Shown here: piece by piece, positions 45,667-57,482 of the stretch
Numbering within the stretch: position 1 is the first letter of the stretch
Layout: each line of letters starts with the position of its first letter
From: Phocoena phocoena
Lineage: Eukaryota; Chordata; Mammalia; Artiodactyla; Phocoenidae
Assembly (NCBI RefSeq): GCF_963924675.1
Contig: NC_089232.1
Coordinates: 38,587,159 to 38,651,158, forward strand
Length of the DNA: 64,000 nt
Direction: 5' to 3'
Notes under the pieces: model-generated
The model's database searches: none
The model's input: only the letters and a program-made list of their open reading frames with translations
Told to the model about the DNA's origin: nothing
Program-made: the position numbers and the translations under genes

Positions 45667-46135
45667 GAAGTCATTCTTCTGGAGCTTTTCATTCTTCTGC
45701 TTCAGTCTGGACAGGTTCTCTGTATGCCTGAGACTCATCTATCCTCCTAGACCTTCTCATCACTACTTTCCTATGTATTCTTTTATTTGTCTTCTGTGTT
45801 CAACCCCTTGCTTCTTCGATTCCTTCTTTTTCTTGTTTTAATCCCTCAGTTTGGTGGAACACATTCTTTAATAACTTCCTGAGAAATGATGAGTGGGAGA
45901 TAATTTATTTGAACCTTTCTACATCTGAAAAAAGCTGTATTTTACCTTCAAGCTTGGTTAATAGTTTAGCTGACTATAAAATTCTTAAGAATTTTGATGG
46001 CCTTCCTCAATTGCCTTCCAGATTCCAGAAAGACTCTTGAAAAGTCAGATGCTGTCCTGATTCTCAAGCCTTTAGATGTTACCTGTTTTTCTCTATGGAA
46101 GCCCAAGGGTTCTGAAGTTTCAGAATGATGGGTCT
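45667..46135. repeat. Ancient interspersed repeat, family not named
   Basis: 'gaacacattctttaataact' and 'atagtttagctgactataaa' recall a mammal-wide repeat that I cannot name with confidence. Confidence 0.35.
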
Positions 46136-46137
46136 TG

Positions 46138-46285
46138 CTTTATTGGGATATAATTTATATATTATAAAAATATACCCAATTTTAAGTATATAGTGAGATG
46201 AGTTTTGATACATGTATATAGTCATATAATCTCTGCCACATCATGATATAAAATATTTCCAGCACTCCCAAAATGTCCCCACTTG
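46138..46285 (-). mobile_element. Old L1 3' UTR fragment
   Basis: 'gatgagttttgatacatgta' and 'atttccagcactcccaaaat' fit the inverted L1 3' UTR. Confidence 0.6.
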
Positions 46286-46287
46286 TG

Positions 46288-46486
46288 GGCTTCCCTGGTG
46301 GCGCAGTGGTTGAGAGTCCACCTGCCGATGCAGGGGACACGGGTTCGTGCCCCGGTCCGGGAAGATCCCACATGCCGCGGAGCAGCTGGGCCCGTGGGCC
46401 ATGGCCGCTGAGCCTGCGCGTCCCGAGTCTGTGCTCCGCAGCAGGAAAGGCCACAACAGTGAGAGGCCCGCGTACCGCAAAAAAAA
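46288..46486 (+). mobile_element. CHR-type SINE (short form)
   Basis: Complete head, box B 'gggttcgtgccc' and body close to consensus. Frames on both strands around 46182-46629 are translated SINE. Confidence 0.95.
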
Positions 46487-46525
46487 CCCCAAAAACAACC
46501 ACAGTGAGATACCACTACATATATA

Positions 46526-46526
<1 letters not shown>

Positions 46527-46557
<31 letters not shown>
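46527..46557. repeat. (TA)n microsatellite
   Basis: About 14 TA units, joined directly to the MaLR fragment. Confidence 0.95.
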
Positions 46558-46560
<3 letters not shown>

Positions 46561-46725
46561 GCTAGAAACTAGAAGAAGCAAGGAAGGATTCTCCTTTGGA
46601 GACTTCAAAGGGAGTGTGGCCCTTGCCACACCTTCATTTTGGACTTCTGGCCACCGGAAGTGTGAGAAAACACATTTCTGTTGTTTTAAGCCACCCTGTT
46701 TGGCACCTTAGAAATCTAATACAAT
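46558..46725 (+). repeat. MaLR LTR 3' fragment (MLT1 type)
   Basis: 'ttggacttctggccaccgga' and 'ttctgttgttttaagccacc' match the MLT1 3' end. Confidence 0.75.
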
Positions 46726-47284
46726 CCAATTTATTATTTATTTTCTTTTATAGTTCTGCCTTTTTGGTTCTATTTAAGAAATATTTGCCTTATACGAAGT
46801 CACTAAGATTCTCTCTCTTTGTTCTTTTTCCTCCAAAAGTTTTATAGTTTTAGCTCTTATGCTGAGGTCTATGATCAGTTTCACATTGATATTTTTTATG
46901 CTATGAAGTAAGAATTGGGGTTAATTTTTTTCGTGTGGATATCCAATTATTTCAGCACCATTTGTTGAAAAAATTTATCCATTCGCCATTGAATTACCTA
47001 GGAATCTTGGTCAAAAATTAATTAGCCATGATTCTGTGGGCCTATTTCTGTACTCTTTATTCTGTACCATTGATCATCATTCTACTGATATCACAATGTC
47101 TTGATTTCACAACTTTAGAAAAAGTCTTGATAATAGATACTGTAAGTCTTCCAACTGTGTTCTTTTTCAAAATTGTTTTAGCTTTTCTAGGTCTTTTGCA
47201 TTTTTGTCAAGATTTTAGAATCACCTTTGCTAATTTCTACAATTGGGGTTTGGGGTTTTGACTGGAATTGCATTGAATCATTTT

Positions 47285-47526
47285 CTTTTTTTTTTTAGTT
47301 ATTATTTATTTATTTATTTGGTTGTGCTGGGTCTTAGTTGCAGCAGGCAGGCTCCTTAGTTGCAGCTCACAATCTCCTTAGTTGCAGCACGCCGGTTCCT
47401 TAGTTGTAGCATGCGGACTCTTAGTTGCAGCATGCATGTGGGATCTAGTTCCCTGACCAGGGTTCGAACCTGCGCCCCCTACATTGGGAGCGCAGAGTCC
47501 TATCCACTGCACCACCAGGGAAGTCC
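47285..47526 (-). mobile_element. CHR-related SINE with internal short repeats
   Basis: T/A-rich tail, repeated 'ccttagttgcagc' units, then head 'ccaccagggaagtccc'. Same subtype as the elements at 28025 and 28830. Confidence 0.92.
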
Positions 47527-47527
47527 C

Positions 47528-47750
47528 CGTTGGGCCTTAACTGAAGCGATTTTATGCCCAAGGGGATGTTAGGCAATATCTGGAGACATTTTTGGTTGTC
47601 TCAACTAGGAGGTCCTACTGGAATCTAGTAGACAGAGGCCAGAGGTACTACTAAACATCCTACAGTACACAGGACAGCCTCTTACAACAAAGAATTATCT
47701 GGCCCAAATGTCAATTGTTCTGCTGCTAAGAAATCTTGCATTGAATATAT
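47528..47750 (+). mobile_element. MER5A-type hAT-Charlie element
   Basis: 'ggcaatatctggagacattt', 'ttggttgtctcaactaggag', 'aaacatcctacagtacacag' and 'acaaagaattatctggccca' follow MER5A. Inserted in the L1 relic. Confidence 0.85.
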
Positions 47751-48306
47751 AGGTCATTTTTAGGACAAATGACATCTTAAATGGAATCTTTTGACCCAGA
47801 AGACAGTATTTCTCTCTACTTACTTAAGTCTTTAATTTCTCTTAACAATATTTTGTAGTTTTTGGTGTACAAGTCATGCACATTTTATGTTAAGTTTATC
47901 ACAATCAACCATCACCACTATCTAATTACAGAACATTTTCATTATCCCAAAAGCTGTACCTATTAAACAATCACTCCCCATCTCCCTTCCTCCTGCCTCT
48001 AGTAACCACTAATCTGCTTTCTGTCTCTATGAATTTGCCTCTTCTGAATATTTTATATAATGGAATCATACAATATGTGACCTTTTGTGTCTGACCTCTT
48101 TCACTCAGCATAATGTTTTTAAAATTCATCCATGTTGTAGTATGTATCATTACTTTATTCCTTTAAGGCTGAATTATATATATATACCACATTTTGTTTA
48201 TCCATTCATCAGATGATGGACATTTGGGTTGTTTCCACCTTTTGGTTATTGTGAATAGTGAGTGCTCTATGAACATTCATATATGTTTTTGTTTGAACAC
48301 GTTTTC

Positions 48307-48423
48307 CTTTTTTTTGGCCACGTCACGCAGCTCGTGAGATTTTAATTGCCAGACCAGGGACTGAACGGGAACTCTTGGCAGTGAGAGTGAGGAGTCCTAA
48401 CCACTGGACCTCCAGGGAGTTCC
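48307..48423 (-). mobile_element. CHR-type SINE (about 110 bp form), diverged
   Basis: 'ttttttttggccacgtcacg' to 'ggacctccagggagttc'. Flanked by tgaacacgttttc (48294-48306) and tgaacacatgttttc (48424-48438), an imperfect duplication. Confidence 0.85.
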
Positions 48424-48503
48424 TGAACACATGTTTTCAATTCTTTTGAGTATATACCCAGGAGGGGAATTGCTGGGTCACATGGTAATTTTATGTTTCA
48501 CTT

Positions 48504-48877
48504 TTCTTTTTAATAGATAAGATTTTTTAAAATTTATTTTATTTATTATTATTTTTGGCTGTGTTGGGTCTTTGTTGCTGCATGCGGGCTTTCTCTAGTT
48601 GCAGTGAGCAGGGGCTACTCTTCGTTGGGGTGCAGGGGCTTCTCATTGCGGTGGCTTCTTTTGTTGCGGAGCACGGGCTCTCGTTTTGTGGGCTTCAGTA
48701 GTTGTGGTGCGTGGGCTCAGTAGTTGTGGCTCGCGGGCTCTAAAGCACAGGCTCAGTAGTTGTGGCACATGGACTTAGTTGCTCCGTGGCATGTGGGATC
48801 TTCCCGGACCAGGGCTCGAACCCGTGTCCCCTGCATTGGCAGGCGGATTCTTAACTACTGCACCACCAGGGAAGCCG
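48504..48877 (-). mobile_element. CHR-type SINE (long form)
   Basis: Tail, 'ggctgtgttgggtctttgtt', body, and head 'caccaccagggaagccg'. The 12 bp perfect target duplication tatgtttcactt lies at 48492-48503 and 48878-48889. Confidence 0.96.
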
Positions 48878-49220
48878 TATGTTTCACTTCTTGAGGAACT
48901 GCCAAACTGTTTTCCACAGTGGCAGCACCATTTTACATTCCCACAAGCAATGTACGAGATTCCATTTTCTCCACATCCTTGCCAACTCTTGTTAATTTCC
49001 TTTTTTTTTTTTTTTTAGTTGTCATCCTGGTGGGTCTGAAGTAGTATCTCACTGGGATTTTGATTTACATTTGCCTAATGATTAATGATGTTGAACATAT
49101 TTTAATTTGCTTTTTGGACATTTTTATATCTTTTTTGGAGAACTATCTAGTTAAGTCCTTTTCCCATTATTAAATTGGGTTGTTTGTCTTTTTTTTCTAA
49201 ATATTGACATATGTCGTGAA

Positions 49221-49556
49221 TTTTTAAATTTATTTATTTATTTATTTTAAAGAAGATGTTGGGGGTAGGAGTTTATTAATTAATTAATTAATTTTTGCTG
49301 TGCTGGGTCTTCGTTTCTATGCGAGGGCTTTCTCCAGTTATGGCAAGCAGGGCCACTCCTCATCACGGTGCGCGGGCCTCTCACTATTGCGACCTATCCC
49401 GTTGTGGAGCACAGGCTGCAGACGCGCAGGCTCAGCAGTTGTGGCTCACGGGCCCAGTCGCTCCGCAGCATGTGGGATCCTCTCAGACCAGGGCTCGAAC
49501 TCGTGTCCCCTGCATTAGCAGGCAGACTCCCAACCACTGCGCCACCAGGGAAGCCC
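49221..49556 (-). mobile_element. CHR-type SINE, left copy of a tandem pair
   Basis: 'gctgtgctgggtcttcgttt' to 'gcgccaccagggaagccc'. The tail at the left is long and irregular. Its head touches the tail of the next SINE. The combined frame at 49295-49912 is translated SINE. Confidence 0.95.
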
Positions 49557-49833
49557 TATTTATTTATTTATGGCTGTGTTGGGTCTTCGTTTCTGTGCGA
49601 GGGCTTTCTCTCGTTGTGGCAAGCAGGGGCCACTGTTCATCGCGGTGCACAGGCCTCTCACTATCGCGGCTTCTCTCGTTGTGGAGCACAGGCTCCAGAC
49701 GCACAGGCTCAGTAATTGTGGCTCACGGGCCCAGTTGCTCCGCGGCATGTGGGATCCTCTCAGACCAGGGCTCGAACCCATGTCCCCTGCACTGGCAGGC
49801 AGATTCTCAGCCACTGTGCCACCAGGGAAGCCC
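49557..49833 (-). mobile_element. CHR-type SINE, right copy of a tandem pair
   Basis: (TATT)n tail, 'ggctgtgttgggtcttcgtt', and head 'tgccaccagggaagccc'. Same subtype and orientation as the left copy. Confidence 0.95.
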
Positions 49834-51476
49834 TATTTGTCTTTTTGTTGTTGAGTTGTATGTGTTCTTTGTACAATATATTCCAGACCCTTATCAGATA
49901 TATGATTTATAAATAATTGCTTCCATTCTATGAATTGCATTTTCACTCTCTTGACAGTGTCCTTTGATGCATGAAAATTTTTAATTTTAAGTCCCATTTA
50001 TCTATTTTTTCTTTTGTTACTTGTTCTTTCAATGTTGTATCTAAGAAACCATTGTTGAATCCATGGTCATGAAGATTTAACCCTATGTTTTCTTATAAGA
50101 ATTTTATAGTTTATCTCTTATATTTAGGTCTTTGATTTATTTTGAGTTAGTTTTTGTCTATGATGTCAAGTAAGGGTCCAACTTCATTCTTTTACATGTG
50201 GGTTTCTAGTTGTCCCAGCACCATTTGTTGAGACTGTTCTTTCCTCATTGAGTGGTATTAACACTTATGTTGAAAATCAATTGACCATAAGTGTATGGGT
50301 TTATTTCTGAACTCTCAATTCTATTCTATTGACCTAAATGTCTATCCTTATGCCAGTACCACACTGTTTTGATTACTGTAGCTTTGTAATAAGTTTTGAA
50401 ATTGGGACGTGTGAGTCCTGCTGCTTTGTTCTTTTTCAAGATTGTTTTGGCTATTCAGAATCTCTTGCAATTCTATATGAATTTAAGAATTAACTTTTCC
50501 ATTTCTGCAGAAAAGGCCATTGGGATTTTGATAGGAATTACATTGAATCTGTAGATTTCTTTGGGTAATATTGCCATCTTAACAATATTAAGTCTTCTAA
50601 TCCATGAACACAGGATGTCTTTCTATTCATGTATATTTTCTTTAATTTCTCTCAGCAAAATTTTGTACTTTTCAGCATACTAGTCTTGCCCATTTTATAT
50701 TAAATTTATCACCAAACAGTTCATTTTTGATGCTATTGTAAATTATATTTTTTAATTTTAATTTTTTGATTGTTTCTAGTAAATAGAAATATATAGCTTT
50801 TTGTACATTGACTTGTATCCTGTGAACTTGCTAAATTCATTTAGCTTTTTGTAGATTCTTTAAGATTTTACATAGATTATGATGTCTTACATGAATAAAA
50901 AGAGTTTTACTTAATGGAAGAGAAAATTAAAAAAAATTTTTTTTTAACCATGCTGCACTATCTAGGACCTCTAGCACAATGTTCAATAGAAATGGCTATA
51001 GTGGGCATCCTTGCCTTGTTCTTAATCTTAGGGGGAAAGCATTCAATCTTACACCATTAAGCATGGTGTTAGCTATAGGTTAATCATAGATGCCCTTTAT
51101 CAGATTGGGGAAGTTTCCTTCTATTCCTAGTTTGCTGAGAGTATTTAGCTAAATAGATGTTGAATCTGTGAAATGCTTTTATTTTTATCTGTTAAGACGA
51201 CCATGTGGTTTTTCTCCTTTAGTCTATCAGTGTGCTGAATTACGTATTTGATTTTTGACTATTAAACCTTACATTCCTGGTAGAAATGCCACTTAGTCAT
51301 AATACATTATCCATTCTATATATTATTGGATTCAATTCATTAATATTTCATTAACGATTTTACATCTATGTTTATGAGAGCTGTTGGTCTGTGGTTTTCT
51401 TTTCTTGTAATGTCCTGGATAGTTTTGGTATCAGGGAAACGCTGACTTCATAGAATGTGTTTAAAAATATTACTCT

Positions 51477-51535
51477 AACAGCAGAAACTAACACAACATT
51501 GTAAAGCAATTATACTCCAATAAAGGTATAAAAAA
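51477..51535 (+). mobile_element. Ultra-short L1 3' tail insertion (59 bp)
   Basis: 'aacattgtaaagcaattata' and 'ctccaataaagg' plus an A run equal the 3' end of the young L1s in the window. The octamer attactct at 51469-51476 and 51536-51543 flanks it. It sits inside the opposite-strand old L1. Confidence 0.8.
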
Positions 51536-52294
51536 ATTACTCTTCCTTCATTTTCTGGAAAACTTTGTGTAGAATTGGTATTATTTCTTCTTTAAATATT
51601 TGGTGGATTTCTCAGTGAAGCTGTCTGGGCCTAGCACTTTATTGTGGGAAGGTTTTCCTCCCCCCAAAAATTTCTTTTGTAGAGATAAGGCTATTTAGGT
51701 TACATATTTCCTCTTGAATAAATTTTTTGTGTCTTCACTCTTTTTTTTCCCAATGAATTTGGCTCGAGGTTTGTCAATTTCATTGACCCTCTCAAAGAAC
51801 CAGGTTTTGGTTTCATGTTTTTCTCTAATATTTTCCTGTTTTTTATTTCATTGAGCTCTGCTCTTATCTTTATTATTTCCTTTCTTTTGCATACTTTGGT
51901 TTTAATATGTTTTTCCGTTTCTAGTTTCTGAAGGTGGAAGTTAAGGTCATTGATTTGAGACCGTTCTTCTTTTCTAATACAGCTGTCTAGTGCTATAAAT
52001 TTCCCTTGAAATGCTGCCTTAGTTGCATTCAAAATGTTGATATGTTGTTGTTTTCATTTTTATTTAGTTCAAAATACTTTCTAATTTCCCTTTTGCTTTC
52101 TTTTTTTTTTTTTTTGACCCACAAGTTATATAGGGTATGTTATGTAGTTTCTAAGTATTTGGGAATATTCCAGAGATCTTTCTGTTATTTATTTCTAATT
52201 TAATTTTGTTTTGGTCAGAGAAAGTATTTTGTATGACTTGATTCCTTTTAAATTTATTAAGACTTGTCTGTGGCCCAGAAGATGGTTAGAAATA

Positions 52295-53955
52295 TGGTGC
52301 ACCTACTAAGAGAAATACAATCATTATTATGCGTATACAAGGACTAAGTTCTGAGCAACAATATGTTCCTCATCGTATATTAAAGTTTGGATTTTATACA
52401 TCAGTTTGATGAGTTCAGTAAATGTGTGTTTCCTCCTGAGAGAACAAGCTGCCTCTTAATGCTCTCTACACACAATGGCCAAGGTCTTAATTGAAAACTG
52501 AACATTTCAATCTTCCAGGTATTTTCAGTATCCATATGTTTGTATTCAGGTATTTGTTTTAGCTTTAGAACATGAATGAAGATCTTAGGTCTCTGAACAA
52601 ATTGCCTTTTCTTGGATTACTTTGTTTCCCATCTGAGAATTAAAAATTAACTTGAATAAATTTAATTTACTATATTGATACACAGATGTATCCTGAGAGG
52701 AACTATGGTTCATGTTGCTCAATATCACTGAATATAACAGTTTAAGTTGTCAGTAAATGTGTAGAATTTGAGCCTTCTTGGAATCAGCCCCAAAGTTCTG
52801 TTCATGAATATACTGAAATTAAATATCTTTAGAGCCATTAGATGGGGTGCACATACATTGTTGACTTGGAATATTTTTAATATGCTACTAGGGATCATAA
52901 CTGCAATATCTGAATAAAATTACTGGCCTATTAAAAGTTGTCACCAGTGTCAAAAAGCAAAGCAAAACAAGACAAATAAAAAAAGTGACCTTCTTCTCCT
53001 CCTACAAAGCAGAAGGGAATACTAGGTGGATGAAGCAAAACTCTATCCTTCCTTTCTATCCCCACAGCCAATATTTAATCTCTAATTTAGTGTGCCCTCT
53101 GTCCTTCAGTGACTGGACATATCATGTGGTGAAGAGGGTAGAGTGACAATAGGATTTGCTTAAGTCATTAGGCCCTTGTGACAACTGTTTTCTCCCACAG
53201 GGCTATCTGGGAATTTCAAGCTCTAATTTACAATATCTTCTCAATGTATGTATGTAGGGCCCACATGCCCCATACTAGGCATGGAGCCTTTCACTTGCAA
53301 ACTCTAAAGCTATATGGAAAACTGAGTGTTATAGCACCAGATCTCAGGAAACAATCATCAGGTTCCCCCCTACACCCCTCAGGGAGCTTTTGTTCTAAAA
53401 TAAACACACGTCTGGATGCACAAGACTAAATTAACTTCTAACATAACATCTCAATGATAAATCAACCCCTCTCATCTGGTAAGTGTTTTTCAACTAAACA
53501 TTCTTGGCACACCATGGTAAGTTTTATAAAAAAGAGAAAAAGAAAGTATTACTAAGTTCAGTCTTATATTTAAGGCAGAGAAATGAAAGAAATTTCCTTC
53601 ATTTCTGCCACAAACCTATGACAAGGAAGGCAGCCAATCCACTCTGCAGAGGAAATTTTTCTGAAGTTCCTCAATAGCTTTTTAAAAAAATAATATATAC
53701 CCTTGTTAGTGACTCCCTTCACATTCAGTAATGTCACTTTGTGGACATTATTCAATGTGAAAAGAAGAACTATATATATTATATAATTCAAGAAGAACCA
53801 TATATACATAATTCAAGAAACTTGAGTTTTGTGAGAGGTAACGAAGTTAGGAACCAAGCCCCCACAAATGGAACACTCCAGAGCGTCACTAACTTTTCCC
53901 AGCCCTCATCCAAGGATGAGTAAGAAAGATCACCTACTCATGCTGCAAGGAGGTA
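52295..53955. other. No recognised feature
   Basis: About 1.7 kb of unique-looking, AT-rich sequence with no young SINE. Small frames (for example 53178-53429) lack support. Confidence 0.4.
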
Positions 53956-53959
53956 ACAC

Positions 53960-54055
53960 AGAGTTAAGAACATTGAAGAGGGAATCAGAAAACCCGAATG
54001 CTGGTCCTGGCTTTGTCACTCACTAACTTGTTGGTTGAGTTGGAATTAAACCCTT
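53960..54055 (+). repeat. MIR fragment
   Basis: 'atgctggtcctggctttgtc' and 'actcactaacttgttggttg' fit MIR. Confidence 0.55.
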
Positions 54056-54114
54056 GTTCTTTCTGCTCTGGAGTTGCTCAGGTTTAAAGTTGGGAGACTG
54101 GATTAATAAACTCC

Positions 54115-54305
54115 AGCTTCCTATAGACTCCTCCCATCTGCTTCCATGTTTTCTATGGCTATCCGCTCTCCGTGTTCTCCTCTATCTCTGGTGTCCCCTA
54201 CTCTGACAGTTCTTGGTCTTGTCACATAAATGCAGGAGTCTCTCCAGTGAATTGTCCTTGGCTCCCTTTACGCTCTAATCCTCTCTTGCAATTTTAGTTA
54301 TAATC
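54115..54305 (+). repeat. Probable L2 fragment
   Basis: Pyrimidine-rich L2-like text ending where the provirus begins. Confidence 0.4.
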
Positions 54306-54307
54306 CC

Positions 54308-54728
54308 TGTGGTAGATACTGGTTTATTGCCCAAATTCCCACTTCTGTACTGAAGCTTTACTTTCCCCAGCTGCTGGGAAGGTTGGAAGATAACAGCTCT
54401 CAGCTGAGTTCTTCTCTGGGAATTGCCTTCTTGCAAAGAGATCAACCTCACCCAAGCTCACATCCCCTCCCTGGGGAAAGCCCACATCCAGTGTTTCTTC
54501 AGTGTGGGAATGAGAAGGGCCAGCCGCCTTGCCTCAAAGTGGGATAACTTTGAAGGGCCAACCATACCTGCTCTAGAACTCCCCTGGTTTTTGTTGTGAC
54601 TGTACTGCATTTCAATGCCTCCTTCTGCCCAGTTCTACAGGTGTTGATCCCTGAGAGCATTCCTCAATAAACTACCTGCACAAAATCTTCATCTCAGAGT
54701 CTGTTTCCTGTAGAACCAACCTAAGACA
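54308..54728 (+). repeat. 5' LTR of the ERVL-like provirus
   Basis: Starts TGTGG, ends AGACA, with AATAAA at 54666-54671. It shares 'tgagttcttctct' and later blocks with the 3' LTR. Confidence 0.75.
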
Positions 54729-54730
54729 GT

Positions 54731-54745
54731 TGGTACCAGGAGTGG
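54731..54745 (+). other. Primer binding site, tRNA-Leu type
   Basis: TGGTACCAGGAGTGG, two bases after the LTR end, is complementary to the 3' end of mammalian leucine tRNAs. Confidence 0.75.
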
Positions 54746-56285
54746 TTCAAGGAAGTAGACTCTAAAATGAGATTTCGGAACTGGCCCACCCATCTACCAG
54801 GTGGCCGTGAGGTCCCCATTGCCACCACTGGTGGTAGGAGGAGCACTGCAAGCTCCTGGCATTCAGTGTAACTGTTAAAACTTTAACTAGTGGTGAATAT
54901 TAATATTCCACCCAAGTTCACCACTAGAAGACCAGAGGGCCTCCATGGAACCATAGACAGAGACTCATCTCCTGCAGCCAGAGGGCAGAGAAAGCTTAAA
55001 TTTGACCCTGGACTTAGTTATAGGAGTTGCACAACTCCAAAGAAGTTTGAATTCTACAGTCAGCTGTGCCAAGTTAGGGCCCTGACTAGGAAGAAGTGAA
55101 ATCTTGAGACTTGGGATGGGAACATTTGGATTGATGCACTCAAAAACCTTGGAACTGCAGATCCCTCTAAACCCTCTGGGCCAGCAGAAATGGCCCAGTG
55201 CTCCTGTTAAGGGCTAGTGTTTCCACTTGCTTGAAAATAATGCTGAGGCCTCTCAATCTAGACAAGAAATCAGAGAAGAATTTTCAAGAACAGCCCTGCC
55301 AATTGATCGATACAACCCAGCAAACTTTATGGTATTGGAAGTATCAGTAGTAGGAAAGGATGCCATGTGGAACTTGTGACTTCCAATAGAAGAATCATAG
55401 TGTAGACCCCTAGGGTATTAGAACAAGTCTATGTCAACTTCAGTGAAGAATTATCCACCATTTGAAAAATAGCTCCAGATGTGCCACTGCACTAAGATAG
55501 AGACAGAAGAACTGATTATGGGACATCAAATGAACATGTGGCCAAGGTTACCTATTATGAGTTGGTTTCTCTCAAGCCCATCTGAATGGTCATTCAAGAT
55601 GGTTGTTCTCTTGCTCTCTGTATATCCCATTTGACAAGTCCCTGCTTCAGTCACATGACATCAAATCCTCTTAATTATAGGGCTTTATTAGTTCCTGGGA
55701 ACTGGTGAGCCCACCTGATGTCAATTCACCATATAAATGGTAGCTTCTTTCTCCAAGCAGCGAAGATTGCTGCCATACCCTGTCCACCATCTGCCATTAA
55801 CGGTAGGAGTGTTGCTCCAGGACCTTTTGTGGAAGGTTCCCTGGTCCAATAAACCATTGCTGTCTCCAGCTCTTTCTTTCTCCAGCCCAGTCTCAAGGCT
55901 GGGCAGCTACAAGGCTTACAGGTCTTCGGGGTGCAACCCAACACCAATCCATTACACAATGGAAGTGGTACCTCAGATCAGGTAATAACAAGGTCAAAGG
56001 GCACAAGTAAGCTGCATAGGTAGGTGATCCAGACCCCCGTGTTTTCCCCCACTGTTACACTGATGTCTTTCCCTGAGTTTACACCTATGGCTTCAGTGGC
56101 ATATTCAGTGATCCATTGGGGTCATTCTTGGGAGTCCCTTGCTCAATTCTGAAGGTAAATGGACAAGTGCAGCAGCCACAGTCTAAGAAGGTTCTGATCA
56201 CCAGAGGCTCGCCCCTCAGGCTGTAATCATTTACTTTGTGTGGAAAGAGAAGTGGCCTGACACAAGAAGATATGGGCAGCCCTGA
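54746..56285 (+). pseudogene. Provirus internal region, decayed
   Basis: About 1.5 kb between the primer site and the nested LTR, with no frame above about 80 residues. It resembles ERVL-family internal sequence from memory (the area around 55735-55990), but I cannot place gag or pol motifs with confidence. Stops are frequent in all frames. Confidence 0.5.
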
Positions 56286-56289
56286 ATAG

Positions 56290-56815
56290 CTTGTTAGTAA
56301 AGTGGTTCAGAACAAGCCTCCCAAAATGTGCCACTTTGGAGTGTGGATTACTTTGAGCTGAAGACAATGGAGGCCCAAAAGACTCAGGAAGAGCTTTTTA
56401 TCTCCCCCCTCAACCACCTAAAAGAATTTAGATAGAGAGCCTGGTCCAGGAAGAGAGCTATCACCAGAGGTAATTACAAAGAGTATGGGCGGGTGTGGTA
56501 AGCTGGGGGAACCCTTTGTTTGTTCAAAGTTATCTCTGCGTCCCATTGTAGTTTACCAAACATTTGCTCTTCCCATCTTCTCGTGAATTACCTTCCTTCC
56601 CTTTGAAACACCGGACTACTATCCCCTTCTCCTTAGCTCAGAATAGCGTAGAAGCCTCATTTGCCTGTCAGAGAGCCTCTCATAGTATTTGTGGGGCTCC
56701 CATATGTACAAAATTACCTTTGTTTTTTTCCTGTTATTCTGTATTATGTCAATTAATTAATAGATTAGCCAAAAGGACCTAGACAAGTAGAGGAAAATTT
56801 TTCCTCCCCTACAGG
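56290..56815 (+). repeat. Second, different LTR nested in the provirus (probable)
   Basis: 'gagagcctctcatagtattt', 'tgtggggctcccatatgtac' and the end 'ggaaaatttttcctccccta' look like a separate LTR family. Boundaries are approximate and no clear target duplication was found. Confidence 0.5.
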
Positions 56816-57121
56816 TTGGTCAGGGGTCAGAAAGATAGCAATGAAGGACTAGTTCACCCAGACCACGAAGGAAGCTGCCTAGACCAGCAGAGGCACTGGC
56901 TGAGGGTAAGGGGACTCTGGAACAGGTAGTGGAGGAGGGCAACTGTGAGTTTCGCTTGCACCTGGAGACCAGCTGCCATGGCAAGGGCTGAGTTCATCCC
57001 ACTAATCTTCCTCTCGTAAGTTTCCCCCAGGAAAAGAGACCAACCCAAATTCTGGAGTAACTAAATTTATTATATGAAGCAAGTGGCTCTGAGTGGATAA
57101 GGGGTGGACTGTCATGGATGC

Positions 57122-57482
57122 TGTGGTATGCTGCCCTGTCATCTGGTCTAGACCCAGGCACTCATTCTCTCAGAGGCTGGGCATGTTGGTTGCCAAAAAC
57201 TCTCAGATGAGTTCTTCTCTAGGAACTGCCTTCGGCTGATGAGCACTGTCTCACCCAACATCATTTTCCCTGCCTTGGTATAAAGTCCAGGCCCCTTGCC
57301 TTAAGATGGGACATCTCCAGGGGCCCATCCTGCTCCAGAGCTCCCACTGGGTTAGCTGAGGCCTCAACTGCAACTGCACTGCAGTTCAGCTCCCTGGCTG
57401 CCCACTCCTCTTGTATTCACTCCCACACAGGTATTGATCCCAAGGGTACTTCCCCAATAAAATCAGGCACACAGCAGGAACC
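57122..57482 (+). repeat. 3' LTR of the provirus, truncated
   Basis: Begins TGTGGTA after a purine-rich stretch (about 57097-57110) that may be the polypurine tract. AATAAA lies at 57456-57461. The end is cut by an L1 3' fragment. Confidence 0.7.

Larger units (their letters stand above)
46730..47880 (-). mobile_element. Old L1 ORF2 relic, interrupted
   Basis: 'ttttatagttttagctctta' to 'actggaattgcattgaatca' (47261-47280), then resumes at about 47750 ('ttgcattgaatatataggtc'). It was split by MER5A and a SINE. The shared ttgcattgaat at the two edges includes the target duplication. Confidence 0.8.
47885..52290 (-). mobile_element. Long old L1 relic (3' UTR to upstream ORF2), many insertions
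   Basis: Right to left this covers ORF2 from the part before the reverse transcriptase ('tgaccctctcaaagaaccag' at about 51784) through its 3' end and UTR ('catccatgttgtagtatgta' near 48129). It hosts four SINEs and a 59 bp L1 tail. Stops are abundant; the 110-residue minus frame at 51700-52032 is a remnant. Confidence 0.85.
54308..57482 (+). mobile_element. Ancient ERVL-like provirus relic
   Basis: Two related LTRs (54308-54728 and 57122-57482) flank about 2.4 kb. A leucine-tRNA-type primer site follows the 5' LTR, as in class III (ERVL) elements. The internal region is far shorter than a full provirus, contains no long frame, and is itself interrupted by another LTR. No envelope-like frame is visible. 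The element is an old fossil that cannot produce proteins. Confidence 0.75.

Noticed and set aside
49250..49300. Short tandem repeats as a CRISPR-like array
   Set aside because: These are (TTTA)/(TTAA) tail repeats of SINEs in a mammalian genome.
49295..49912. 205-residue open frame
   Set aside because: It is the translation of two tandem SINEs and contains the same phrases as other SINE frames in the window.
54890..55099. Retroviral gag-like frame
   Set aside because: Only 69 residues, with no zinc knuckle or capsid motif visible; kept as decayed internal sequence.
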